Source: Xiphophorus maculatus
Taxonomy: Eukaryota; Chordata; Actinopteri; Cyprinodontiformes; Poeciliidae
Length of the DNA stretch: 64,000 nt
Assembly: GCF_002775205.1 (NCBI RefSeq)
Contig: NC_036453.1
Location: 14,631,594-14,695,593, forward strand
Direction: 5' to 3'
In this document: positions 45,311 through 55,119 of the stretch, in pieces
How the letters are laid out: every line of letters starts with the position of its first letter
Numbering within the stretch: the first letter of the stretch is position 1
Translations under genes and position numbers: made by a program
The notes under the pieces: generated by a model
What the model was told of the DNA's origin: nothing
Database searches by the model: none
Seen by the model: only the letters and a program-made list of their open reading frames with translations

Positions 45311-45532
45311 TCAATTGTGCTCCTCATGAACCACTACCCTGCATATTTTAGATGCACCTCTGTTCCAAAACAGCTGATTTAAACGATTGCATGACCTTCT
45401 ATGGATCCATCAAGTGATGCACATGGCTGTTAATCACCCACTTATTCAGGTCTGGTGTATGGCAGAAGGGAAATACCTAAAACCTGCAGGGCAGTGGCCC
45501 CTGAGGACCAGAACAGAGAAACAGTGCACTAA
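45304..45532. mobile_element. Short MITE with imperfect terminal inverted repeats
   Basis: The left end (TATTTCTCAATTGTGCTCCT, then ACTACCCTGCATATTTTAG) is matched in reverse complement by the right end (CTAAAACCTGCAGGGCAGTG, then GGACCAGAACAGAGAAAC). It resembles the family of the element at 51394, which has GGTCCTCGAGGACCGG and CATCCTGCACATTTTAG. No transposase. The target duplication was not resolved. Confidence 0.6.
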
Positions 45533-46767
45533 ATAAAACAGTGTTCGGGGAAAAGCGGCTCAATCGTTTCCTATCTATTGAAAATGGCCCTTTACACTGG
45601 GTGTTTGCAGGGCTTGTCCAAGGTAACAGTTAATGATGACCATCGATCCGAAGCCCCAACAAGTAGCTGGAGAAAGGTTTTAAGATGTTCGCCTCGTTAT
45701 ACGTTCACAGATACGAAGGTGAGTTTTACTTTTGTCAAGCTGGAAAAAATCTAAGACCAGGTTTCAAAGACAGAGAAGAAACGCAGCTTTATTAAATTCA
45801 AAACACCTGCAGGCGGAGAGAATGCACACAGTGAGACTGTCAGACAAATGAATAAACTGATTAATAAAAGTAATAACAGTGTGAATATTTATTTCATTTT
45901 ACACTTTCTTTAAACTTTGTGGCTAACATTCTTTAGCTTATGCTAGTAGGCAATGTTCTCAGACATTTGTCTTGTAAAAATGTGCTATTTAAGTATCTAA
46001 ACATTTTTCATCGATTCTAATGGACAATGTTTTTACCTTGTCTTCAAGTGTATTATGTGTGTTTATTGTCGTTAGTGTCAGAGACCAAGTAACGGGGATT
46101 TTATGGTTCAGGCTTTTTGCTTCTGAAGCCTGAGGAACAACAAGCCCATAGCTTAACAGTAGAGCAGCTCTGGTGTCGGAGTTCTAGTTCAGCTGACGGT
46201 TCAGGTTCAGTTGTTGCGTTTAGAAAAATATGGCCGTGTTCCTTAAGGTCTCCCTGTTACTTCGTTTTATTAGTTTTGCATGCTTCTTGTGAAGCAGGAC
46301 GTATTTACAGCAGTGTGTACAGGCGGATCAGTAGCTCGGCTGTCTGGCTCTGGTCTGCTCTCTCGTTCCCATAAACTCTCTTTTCAGGCTGAATACAGAA
46401 GTGATTCCATGGAAATAACACAGGAGGCTCCTTTACCTTCTGCTTTAGGCTGAAGAAGTTGATCCGGAGTGAAGTGAAGGCTGTAAACTTTGCTGTGCGG
46501 CGTTAGCTTTATCTGGTAGCAACGAATATATACAAGCCATTGTCTTCTTAATTCAGGACCGCTTGGAAATCCATGAAAACTTAAAAGCCCATTATATTAG
46601 GAAGACAGCAATGTTCATAATATTGTTTTATTTACGTCTGAAATAAGACTTTGTCTTTTCTATGTCATGGTAACTCAAAGCAGAAAAAAGAGAGCCACAT
46701 TTGCGCATGCGTTTGTGACGTAAGCGCAGCAGGTGCAAAGAGCTCATAGGGCTTGTACCTGCCCAAC

Positions 46768-46918
46768 GTGACACAAAGTTGGGGAGGTACAATCGCATCA
46801 CCGTATACTGATCAAAGGACATGAATCAAAAGTGGGATAAAGGAAACTCTATAGACAAGCTCTGCCCATATGGAAATGCAAACTGGCTTCTAGTGGTGGG
46901 GTACCTACATAGGTGAAT
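46768..46918 (+). promoter_or_regulatory. Promoter-like module upstream of OR-7
   Basis: It aligns with the OR-6 module: GGACATGAATC, AAAGTGGGATAAAGGAAACT and AAGCTCTGCCCATATGGAAA, then GGGGTACCTACATAG. The TATA-like element is weaker (ATGAATC). The distal half (CATGTGATG) is missing. ATG distance is about 330 bases. Confidence 0.4.
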
Positions 46919-47143
46919 TCATTCTAGAATTGCGCTGCAGAGGGTAGAAGCAAGTTGGAATGGCTCTTTGGGATTGATAAAGTACTTTTCAAGCTTTGAA
47001 TTTCAATTGAAGGGTTTTTTGGAAAATAAACAGATATGTTTTATTTAAACAAAATCTGATAGCCTAAGTTTTTCAGCAAAAGTGTCATGAAAATATTTGC
47101 CTGAATTCTACATCTCGCAGAATATTTTAAAATATTCTGCAAA

Positions 47144-48103
47144 ATGTCTTTTGTCTCTCAGACTCAATCTAACATTTCTATTCTGCTTGATGATGTTGGG
47201 TTACTGGAAAGAATGACCACCTTTGCTCTGTCCACAATCCCATGCTGTTTGTTTCTCTTTATTAATGGAACCATTTTGTTCACTCTGAGGAGTAAATCTG
47301 TTTTTCGTGACACCTGTCGGTATATTCTCCTGTTTAACCTCCTTCTTGCAGATACTGCACAGTTAGCAATATGTCAGGTTCTGTTTCTACTTTCTGTTTG
47401 CAGAATTACACTAACATATCCTGTTTGTGGCATGCTAACTGGTTTTGCCAGTATCACAAGTGTAACCTCTCCTCTAACCCTGATGGTGATGTCTCTGGAG
47501 CGGTGTGTAGCTGTGTGTTTCCCTTTGAGACATGCTATGATTGTCACCATCAGAAACACGAGGCTGGCAATTGTTGCCGTTTGGACTTCCAGTTCTTTAC
47601 ATAATATCTTTCGTGTTATTTTGCTGTTGGATTTTCCTTTTAAAAATCTAGATAGTGTACAAATGACAAATTTATGCAATGAATTCAATATGCTGCTTGG
47701 ATCCAGGTCTAAAATGTATGATAATGCTTTCACTGGGTTCTTGTTTGCTTCAGCAGCCATTGTAGTAATTTCTTCCTATGTTGGTGTAATAATAGCAGCC
47801 AGGTCAGCATCTACAGGAAAGGCTTCAGCCTTGAAGGCTCGTAATACATTGATGCTACATTTGGTGCAATTATGCCTCAGTTTGTCCTCAACCATTTACA
47901 ACACCTTGCTTGTAGCGATTATGAAAATTATTCAAAGTGTTGGGTTTATACGATTAAATAAATTTCTTTATGTTTTAATTATTTTATTTCCCAGATGCTT
48001 AAGTTCTTTAATTTATGGCCTTAGAGATCAAACTATCAGACCTATTCTTCTGGGCCATCTAGGTTGTCATCAAAAACTCAAAACTGTTGCAGTCAGTGGG
48101 TGA
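47144..48103 (+). CDS. Odorant receptor 131-2-like GPCR (OR-7)
   Basis: 319 residues, MSFVSQTQSN start with NIS. Loop 1 is identical to OR-6 (SKSVFRDTCRY). ERC replaces DRY. TM2 ends LAICQ, as in OR-8 and OR-9. TM3 has the private segment GFASITSVTSP. The second extracellular loop is PFKNLDSVQMTNLCNEFNM, closely shared with OR-9. TM6-7 has YNTLLVAIMKIIQSVGF, and the tail is HQKLKTVAVSG. Intact. It forms a close tandem group with OR-6, OR-8 and OR-9. Confidence 0.94.
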   Translation: MSFVSQTQSNISILLDDVGLLERMTTFALSTIPCCLFLFINGTILFTLRSKSVFRDTCRYILLFNLLLADTAQLAICQVLFLLSVCRITLTYPVCGMLTGFASITSVTSPLTLMVMSLERCVAVCFPLRHAMIVTIRNTRLAIVAVWTSSSLHNIFRVILLLDFPFKNLDSVQMTNLCNEFNMLLGSRSKMYDNAFTGFLFASAAIVVISSYVGVIIAARSASTGKASALKARNTLMLHLVQLCLSLSSTIYNTLLVAIMKIIQSVGFIRLNKFLYVLIILFPRCLSSLIYGLRDQTIRPILLGHLGCHQKLKTVAVSG

Positions 48104-49253
48104 AAAGTTCAGCTTCAGTTATGGTCTTTATATGTGTGAAATAAAGATAGTTACACAGTCAACGGATTTATTATGGATTCACCTAGAGAAACTCACAAAT
48201 GTTTATCTTTAGCAGCAGTGTCTTCATAGGTCTGCCTAAAAACACATGAATCCAGAATGATGCTGCTGTCATTCTGACTAAAACCAGGAAGATCGAGCAC
48301 ATTGCCCAGTTCCAAAGTTCTTCCACTGAGAGAATAGACTTTAAGATATTGTTGGTAGTTTAGAAATCACTGAACGGTTTAGCAACAAAATACATTAAAT
48401 ATCTGCCGTTGTTGTATCAACCTTCCAGACCTCTCAGGTCTTCTGGTTCTGCTCTCCATCCCCAGAACCAAATATGGAGAAGCTAAATTCAGCTTCTATG
48501 CACCACTGAAATGAAAAAGTTGCTGCTTAGATATCTATATTCTTTTTGCGTCATATTTTAGCCTGTTCATTTTTCACTATTGACTATGCTGTTTTCTTGT
48601 CTATGACGTCACCACATTTGCTATGGAACTGCTAAACAAGGTCATGACTTCCAGCTAATCGGTTTTATGAACACGCCATTTTTTTTTAAACTGCAAAGAT
48701 TCCTAACTTTTGGATCAGACATACTAATGATTAAATATTAAAGGAAAATAGTTTCATTTGAATAAGTTGTGATGTTTGTGAAGGATTTTGAAGAGAATAT
48801 AAACCATATACTATTGACTAACTTGAGAAAGGGTGAGATTGTTCCATGATTAATGCAGAACTCAATGGAGGGTTAAATGACAAACTCATCTGAGGGACAA
48901 GAGAAGCCTGTGTATTAGTATTAAAGAATCTGACTTAATATTAACTATTCGATTAATTCATTTACCTGTAGGGCTGCGACTGTTGAAAATGTCTGCAGCA
49001 AAAACTGACCCATCCAAGACTATATAGTAAAAACTGACTAATCAAACATCAGTGGACAATATCCCAGCAGTAGGAGAAGAGGCCCTCAGGGCCACAGTGG
49101 CCTGAAGAGACAGAAGATGCCTTGCCTATGAGATTCATCCCCTAAGGTTCCCTTGTAAGACATTACTGTTTAAATAAGCATAGAAAATTGTAGAAGAGTG
49201 CAGACCTTCGGTCATTTAAGTCACAACTGACCGGTGGCCAAAGCCCGAAGTTA

Positions 49254-49682
49254 GTAAAACCGGTGACACTTTATTTGACGGGGTGTGAATAAGACTGACA
49301 TGACTCTGTCATAAACATGTTCATAACACCTGCTATGAACATGAAAGAGTCTTTATGAATCTTTGACTGTTTTCATGAAGTGTCATTTGGTAAATAATGA
49401 CACTTTTGATGTAAAGTTGTGTTAAAAGTCCATTAAAAGTGCCAACTTTGCTGCAAGTGTAGAAATTTATGAAATAATGCAAAGTTGGCACTTTTAATGG
49501 ACTTTCAAAGCAACTTCTGGAGCAACTTTGCATTAAACAGTGTCATTATTTACAGAGTGACACTTCATGACAACAGACATTAATAAAGACTCCTTCATGT
49601 TCGTGACAGATGCTATGTCAAGTTTATGAGTGTCATGTCAGCTTTATGCACACCCTGTCAAATAAAGTGTTACCATAAAACC
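49254..49682. mobile_element. Foldback MITE, 413 bp, hAT-like target duplication
   Basis: The element is 49262-49674. The left end GGTGACACTTTATTTGACGG and the right end (reverse complement GGTAACACTTTATTTGACAG) start inverted repeats that run almost to the centre, where GTCCATTAAAAGTGCC and its complement face each other. Flanks GTAAAACC (49254-49261) and ATAAAACC (49675-49682) agree at 7 of 8 bases, as expected for an 8-bp duplication. No coding capacity. Confidence 0.88.
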
Positions 49683-49794
49683 AAGTAATAAAGAACCATT
49701 GAAAGCTCCGAAGCAGATTTGTGAGGAAATAAGATGTTGATTAGAGAAAAATTGGATTAATGTTTCAACATATAATATTTCCAATAAAATGGTC

Positions 49795-49860
49795 CTTTTA
49801 TCAATAGGAGCATACATTGTGTCACACAACATATAGTCAAAAGTACTGGGTCTGGACAGA
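49795..49860. mobile_element. Tc1-like terminal fragment
   Basis: ATAGGAGCATACATTGTGTC and then AACATATAGTCAAAAGTACTG parallels GAATAGGAGTACATGTTGTG and AACATGTTGCCAAAAGTATT at 54750-54800, where the rest of a Tc1 copy follows. Only the end remains here. Confidence 0.5.
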
Positions 49861-49965
49861 GAGCACTGAATACCAAATGCAAATATATTCCATTATACAC
49901 CATGGCATATACTGTAAATAGAAAATAAACATGGTTCAGTGTAAAATAAAGGGGAGGATTGTAAC

Positions 49966-50145
49966 CATGTTACTGGTCTGATGACATTTTGCCATGTGAT
50001 ACATTAGGTGAGAGCCAAATGAGTACACAGTACATAAATCAACAGTGAGATGAAGGAAACACTACAGAGCAGGATTTCCCCACATGGAGATCCTAACATG
50101 CTTTTAGCAGCAGGGTACCTGGATAGCTGAAGGTTCTTTAAAGGG
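49966..50145 (+). promoter_or_regulatory. Promoter-like module upstream of OR-8
   Basis: CATGTTACTGGTCTGATGAC, CCATGTGATACATTAGGTGA, TATA-like ACATAAATC at about 50034, and GAAACACTACAGAGCAGG. Same order as for OR-6. The start codon follows after about 195 bases from the TATA-like box. Confidence 0.45.
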
Positions 50146-50230
50146 TTTTTGGAGAGTAAACTTTGTGTAAAAACTGGAATATGACAACATTTTCAGATTG
50201 ACGTTCTACTAATTTTAAATGTTCTGCAAA

Positions 50231-51190
50231 ATGTCTTTTGTCTCTCAGCCTCGGTCTAACATTTCTGTTGAGTTTGATGATGTTGGGTTACTGGAAAGAA
50301 TGACCACCTTTGCTCTGTCCACAATCCTATCCTGTGTGTTTCTCTTCATTAATGGAACCATTTTGTTCACTCTGAGGAGTAAATCTGTTTTTCGTGAAAC
50401 CTGTCGGTATATTCTCCTGTTTAACCTCCTAATAGCAGATACTACACAGTTAGCAATATGTCAGGTTCTGTTTCTACTTTCTGTTTGCAGAATTACACTA
50501 ACATATCCTGTTTGTGGCATGCTAACTGTTTTTGCCAATATCACAAATGTAATCTCTCCTCTAACGTTGATGGTGATGTCTCTGGAGCGGTGTGTAGCTG
50601 TGTGCCTCCCATTGAGACATGCTATGATTGTCACCATCAGAAACACGAGGCTGGCAATTATTGCCGCTTGGACTTCCAGTTCATTACATAATATATTTCG
50701 CATTATTTTGCTGTTAGATTTTCCTTTTGAAGACCTAGACAGTCTGCAAATGAAAGATTTGTGTTCTGAAATCACAATGCTACTTGGATCCAGGTCTAAA
50801 ATGTATGATAATGCTTTCACTGGTTTTCTTTTTGCTTCAGCAGCCATTGTAATCATTTCTTCCTATGTTGGTGTAATAATAGCAGCCAGGTCAGCATCTA
50901 CAGGAAAGGCTTCAGCCCTGAAGGCTCGTAATACATTGATGCTACATTTGGTGCAATTATGCCTCAGTTTGTCCTCAACTATTTACAACCCAATGCTTAT
51001 AGCTCTTATAAAAATTGTTCAAACTGTAGTGTTTATACGATTACACAAGTTTCTTTATGTATTAATAATTTTATTACCCAAATGTTTGAGTTCTTTAATT
51101 TATGGAATTAGAGATCAAACTATCAGACCTATTCTTCTGGCCCATCTAGGTTGCCAACTAAAACTTAAAACTGTTGCAGTCAGTGGTTGA
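50231..51190 (+). CDS. Odorant receptor 131-2-like GPCR (OR-8)
   Basis: 319 residues from the second ATG. An in-frame ATG at 50219 adds MFCK, but the paralogues OR-6 and OR-7 start at MSFVSQ, so 50231 is preferred. NIS glycosylation site. Loop 1 SKSVFRETCRY differs by Asp to Glu. It has LIADTTQLAICQ, the TM3 segment VFANITNVISP (shared exactly with OR-9), ERC, and the second extracellular loop PFEDLDSLQMKDLCSE. The end is unusual: LLPKCLSSLIYGIRDQ has Lys and Ile where its relatives have Arg and Leu. Intact. Confidence 0.93.
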   Translation: MSFVSQPRSNISVEFDDVGLLERMTTFALSTILSCVFLFINGTILFTLRSKSVFRETCRYILLFNLLIADTTQLAICQVLFLLSVCRITLTYPVCGMLTVFANITNVISPLTLMVMSLERCVAVCLPLRHAMIVTIRNTRLAIIAAWTSSSLHNIFRIILLLDFPFEDLDSLQMKDLCSEITMLLGSRSKMYDNAFTGFLFASAAIVIISSYVGVIIAARSASTGKASALKARNTLMLHLVQLCLSLSSTIYNPMLIALIKIVQTVVFIRLHKFLYVLIILLPKCLSSLIYGIRDQTIRPILLAHLGCQLKLKTVAVSG

Positions 51191-51385
51191 AAGTTCAGCT
51201 TCTGTCAAGGTCTTCATAACTGTGAAAGAAACTAAGCCACTTCCATAATTATCAGCTTTATTAGTGTCTTAAATATAGTGAAAATTTTGTTAGTTATTTT
51301 TAATGCATTGTTTTGCTGTTGTGAAGAATCCATATTATCAACGAGACCACAAATAAGACTGGGATGAATCTGCAAACACGGCACC

Positions 51386-51604
51386 GTGTAACACAGGGGT
51401 GCCCAAAGTAGGTCCTCGAGGACCGGCATCCTGCACATTTTAGTTCTCTCCCTGGTGGTAGTAACAACCTTTTCAGCATGTTAATGTTCTTCTTAGGCCT
51501 CTAATGAGCCATCATTGGATCCAGGCGCGTTAAACCAGGGAGAGAACTGAAACATGTAGGATGCCGGGCCTAGAGGATCGACTTTGGGCACCCCTGGTCT
51601 AACA
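51386..51604. mobile_element. hAT-like MITE, 203 bp, palindromic ends of about 63 bp
   Basis: The element is 51394-51596. Both ends begin CAGGGGTGCCCAAAGT. The inverted repeats extend through GGCATCCTGCACATTTTAG to CTCTCCCTGGT with few mismatches. Flanks GTGTAACA (51386-51393) and GTCTAACA (51597-51604) match at 7 of 8 bases, the hAT-type 8-bp duplication. Non-autonomous. Confidence 0.92.
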
Positions 51605-52220
51605 GATCATGACATTAATAAAAGTACATGTGTTGAAACAAATATCTGACTAAACCTTTTATGTTACACTGAATTCAAATGAAAAACTTTCTATGTATGT
51701 TTATGTCTGCAAATATAAGACAAACATGAATTTTAATTTGAAGGAATTCTTTTCATTGTCTTTATTTCACAAAAAAGTAGATTGACAGACCGCACACAAC
51801 CGAATGATCACTTCTACTAAAGAACTCAAATCTCTACCTGTTCCTCATCAGGAGCCTAAACAAGGAGTTGATCCATGAGACCAGATGGTTAACACCATTT
51901 GTCTTGAAAAGAGGCCCTCTCAGTGTTCACTGTGTACTGCTGAAATTACCAGTAGTTCTTACCTGTGCAGTTTGTGTTCCCCCTTGCAGTCCTTTGTCAC
52001 GTGAATGAGTCACTCCTGGACTGCTGCTCGCCTTCCCGTCTCCTTCTACAGTTCTGATTTTTACTTCCTGACTTACCTGTCAGTCCCATCGTAACTTCTC
52101 CAACAGTCCTCCTGAAAACACTTACCTGGAGTCCTACCTGATAAAATACCTACCTGTCCACCAACACGACTTCCAGCTATGGAATGCTCTCATGGAGATA
52201 TAAAAAAATATCTATGGATT

Positions 52221-52454
52221 AGAATATTGCAACTTTGGGCGTGCTGTGGTGGCGTAGGGGATAGAGCGACCCACGTTTGGAGGCCTTGAGTCCTGGACGC
52301 GGCCGTCGCGGGTTCGATTCCCAGACGCGCGACATTTGCCTGTCTTCCCCCGTCTCCTTTCCCCTTTCCTGTCAGCCTACTTTCATATGAGGGACTCTAG
52401 CGCCCACAAAAAGACCCCTGGAGGGGAGAAAAAAAGAAAGAATATTGAAACTTT
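52221..52454 (+). mobile_element. tRNA-derived SINE with 16-bp target duplication
   Basis: The body is 52237-52438. Flanks AGAATATTGCAACTTT and AGAATATTGAAACTTT (52221-52236, 52439-52454) differ at one base. It begins GGGCGTGCTGTGGTGGCGTA, with B box GGTTCGATTCC at 52311-52321, then TTTCCTGTCAGCCTAC and a short A-rich tail. Same family as 25426-25632. The flanks and promoter boxes suggest a recent insertion. Confidence 0.93.
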
Positions 52455-52939
52455 AATATGAAATAGAGTGACCGTATTGAATGACCCACTAATAGAATCA
52501 CAAATAAACCTAGTGTTAATAAACATTCATTTGTAGTTACATTCCACTAATATGATTAAACAAAATATGACTTAAAAATATTATGTAAAAAGAAATTCCT
52601 TCAATCTAAGAAAGAGTTTGAAAAAGGGTAAAAGAATGAAGAAATTTGAGCCCATTAGTTTCTTCACAGAACAGTGAATAAAACAGAACAAAAAACAAGA
52701 AAATGTGGTAAAATGTACCATCTAAATGTAATGGTCACTACAAGGGGTTATAACAAGGTGTTCGGTATAGAGTTTACTTTTTTATACAATATGTTGCATT
52801 TCTGTATTATTCTCCAATTGGGGCACATACAGCAAAAATAAAACATTTAAGCAATTTAATATGTTTTTAAATTTATCAGATTAATTTACACTGAAATTCT
52901 TCTGATATGTAGTCATAAGAACCTGAATAACAAAGTGGT

Positions 52940-53075
52940 ATGGTCACATGCTTGGATGTGACGTGTCAGGAAAATTAGATGAGAACACAACACATATATT
53001 AAATATGAAGCTAAGCAGCAAACCCTGCAGACTGCCTCTGCCTACAGTCCACAATCTAGATGCAAAGGTGATGCG
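52940..53075 (+). promoter_or_regulatory. Promoter-like module upstream of OR-9
   Basis: GGTCACATGCTTGGATGTGA, then CGTGTCAG, TATA-like CATATATTAAATATGAAG at about 52994, then AAACCCTGCAGACTGCCTCT at about 53019. It is repeated almost exactly at the right edge of the window and in weaker form upstream of OR-11. Confidence 0.45.
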
Positions 53076-53209
53076 TCTGGGTGATTTTCTTCAGCATTTC
53101 TATGTTTAAAGACTAATATAATAACATATAATAACTAATAATATGTTGAAATAATTTAAGTTACATTTTGGAAAGCATTGACTTTTGGATGTTTTAAATT
53201 TTCTGTACC

Positions 53210-54163
53210 ATGTCCTATGTCTCTCAGTCTAACATCTCTGTTGGGCTGCAATATCAGGAGTTTCTGGAAAGAGTGATCACTTTCACTCTTTGTACCATCC
53301 CATCCTGTGTGTTTCTCTTCATTAATGGAACCATGCTGTTCACTCTGAGGAGTAAACCTGTTTTTCGTGACACCTGTAGATATATTCTGTTGTTTAACCT
53401 CCTAATAGCAGATACTGCGCAGTTAGCAATATGTCAGGTTCTGTTTCTAATTTCTGTTTGCAGAATTACACTAACATATCCTGTTTGTGGCATGCTAACT
53501 GTTTTTGCCAATATCACAAATGTAATCTCTCCTCTAACGTTGATGGTGATGTCTCTGGAGCGGTGTGTAGCTGTGTGTTTCCCGTTGAGACATGCTATGA
53601 TTGTCACCATCAGAAACACGAGGCTGGCAATTATTGCAGTTTGGACTTCCGGTTCTTTACATAATATCTTTCGCATTATTTTGCTGTTGGATTTTCCTTT
53701 TAAAAATCTAGATAGTCTACAAATGATAAATTTATGCAATGAATTCAATATGCAGCTTGGATCCAGGTCTAAAATGTATGATAATGCTTTCACTGGTTTT
53801 CTTTTTGCTTCAGCAGCCATTGTAATCATTTCTTCCTATGTTGGTGTAATAATAGCAGCCAGGTCAGCATCTACAGGGAAAGCTTCAGCTCTGAAGGCTC
53901 GTAATACATTGATGCTACATTTGGTGCAATTATGCCTCAGTTTGTCTTCAACTACTTACAACTCAATGCTTGTAGCTCTTATAAAAATTGTTCAAACTGT
54001 AGTGTTTATGCGATTACATAAATTTCTGTATATATTAATGATTATATTCCCCAGATGCTTGAGTTCTTTAATTTATGGCCTTAGAGATCAAACTATCAGA
54101 CCTATTCTTCTGGTCCATCTAGGTTGCCAACTAAAACATAAAACTGTTGCAGTCAGTGGTTGA
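53210..54163 (+). CDS. Odorant receptor 131-2-like GPCR (OR-9), mosaic
   Basis: 317 residues, MSYVSQSNIS start in good context (ACCATGT). The N-terminus and TM1 (GLQYQEFLERVITF) are unlike OR-6 to OR-8 and closer to OR-11 (GQQYQGLLERIVLCF). The middle (VFANITNVISP) is the OR-8 version, the second extracellular loop (PFKNLDSLQMINLCNEFNM) is the OR-7 version, and the end from the third intracellular loop into the 3' flank is the OR-6 version. ERC replaces DRY. Cys residues for the disulfide are present and the frame is open. It has a Gly in TSGSLHNIF where relatives have Ser. Confidence 0.94.
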   Translation: MSYVSQSNISVGLQYQEFLERVITFTLCTIPSCVFLFINGTMLFTLRSKPVFRDTCRYILLFNLLIADTAQLAICQVLFLISVCRITLTYPVCGMLTVFANITNVISPLTLMVMSLERCVAVCFPLRHAMIVTIRNTRLAIIAVWTSGSLHNIFRIILLLDFPFKNLDSLQMINLCNEFNMQLGSRSKMYDNAFTGFLFASAAIVIISSYVGVIIAARSASTGKASALKARNTLMLHLVQLCLSLSSTTYNSMLVALIKIVQTVVFMRLHKFLYILMIIFPRCLSSLIYGLRDQTIRPILLVHLGCQLKHKTVAVSG

Positions 54164-54734
54164 AAGTTCAGCTTCTGTCAAACACTTCATGAGTGAAAGA
54201 GGTACACAATTTTCATGTCTGAAATATAGGAACAATTATGTTAAACGTTTTTTAAGACCAATAAGTCATACTTCAATGTTTTTCTGTTGTGGAGAATCCA
54301 TATGAGCAAAGACCCACTAATAACGGGATTAATGTGGGAGAAAGCAGATGAATATGAAGACTTAAAATTGTCTAACATATAATGACATTTATAAAACAAA
54401 AGAAGTCTGTTGAAACAAATGTCATCTGGCAAAAATCCTGAAGTTATTTAACTTTGTCAACTGAACTGAAATAACTTTTGTATGTATGTGTAATTATGTG
54501 TAATTAATAAAATTAAAGCACAAGGAACTTTATCTAAAAAAGTCCATCTGTTTCATGTCACTGTATCAAAGGTAAGGTGACAGAAAGCTGCATGTTGAAT
54601 TTTCACCTCTACCAGAAAGTTTTCCAAGACTAAATAAGACCCTGTACTAAACTGTTAATTGTTGAAAAATGTGATGAGGAAAGGTGACAACTGACGCATA
54701 ACAGATGTGTCTCATTTTGAACAGATTCTTTTGC

Positions 54735-55085
54735 CACTAAAATTGTCATTGTATGAATAGGAGTACATGTTGTGTCACATAACATGTTGCCAAAAGTATT
54801 GAGTCATCCCTCCAAATTGTGTTCTGGTGTTCCAGTCACTTCCATGGCTACAGGTGTGTACAATACAGCTCCCAGGCCTTTAAGTTCCTACTATAAGCAT
54901 TTAAATTGCACCCTGGTACCAGATACCCCAGGATCGCTCTATGGCATTATAGCAGTGCAGTACCACATAGGGCCAACACCAGCTCAGGCCTGGATAAATC
55001 AGACAGTGTAATCAGGTATATTGTATGTAGAAGTCATCAACTTTCTGCACAGTCAATAGCAAAAACATCCAAACTTTAGTTATTG
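54735..55085 (+). mobile_element. Tc1-like transposon remnant
   Basis: CCAAAAGTATTGAGTCATCC, then GGTGTTCCAGTCACTTCCAT, then GGCTACAGGTGTGTA. After an unrelated-looking stretch come TCAACTTTCTGCACAGTCAA and ACATCCAAACTT. These are the 5' part and the start of the transposase region of a Tc1 element, truncated before the catalytic part. Confidence 0.75.
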
Positions 55086-55119
55086 AAATGGCTTTTATGG
55101 AAATTGTGTGTTTTTTTAA

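Larger units (their letters stand above)
43723..47143. other. Intergenic region between OR-6 and OR-7
   Basis: It holds dispersed repeats at 44478-44640 and 45080-45310 and a MITE at 45304-45532. It also holds a GC-richer segment at 45545-46560 that I cannot assign, and the OR-7 upstream module at 46768-46918. Compared with the OR-6 unit, about 1.45 kb is inserted between the shared repeat and the promoter module. No gene is supported. Confidence 0.45.
48104..50218. other. Intergenic region between OR-7 and OR-8
   Basis: 48104-49250 is AT-rich with no gene. It is followed by a large foldback element (49262-49674), a Tc1-end-like stretch (about 49795-49860), and the OR-8 upstream module (49966-50145). 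Confidence 0.5.
51191..53209. other. Intergenic region between OR-8 and OR-9
   Basis: Contains a palindromic hAT-type MITE (51394-51596), a SINE (52237-52438) and AT-rich DNA. From about 52700 on it parallels 63690-64000, including the OR-9 upstream module at 52940-53075. No gene. Confidence 0.55.
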
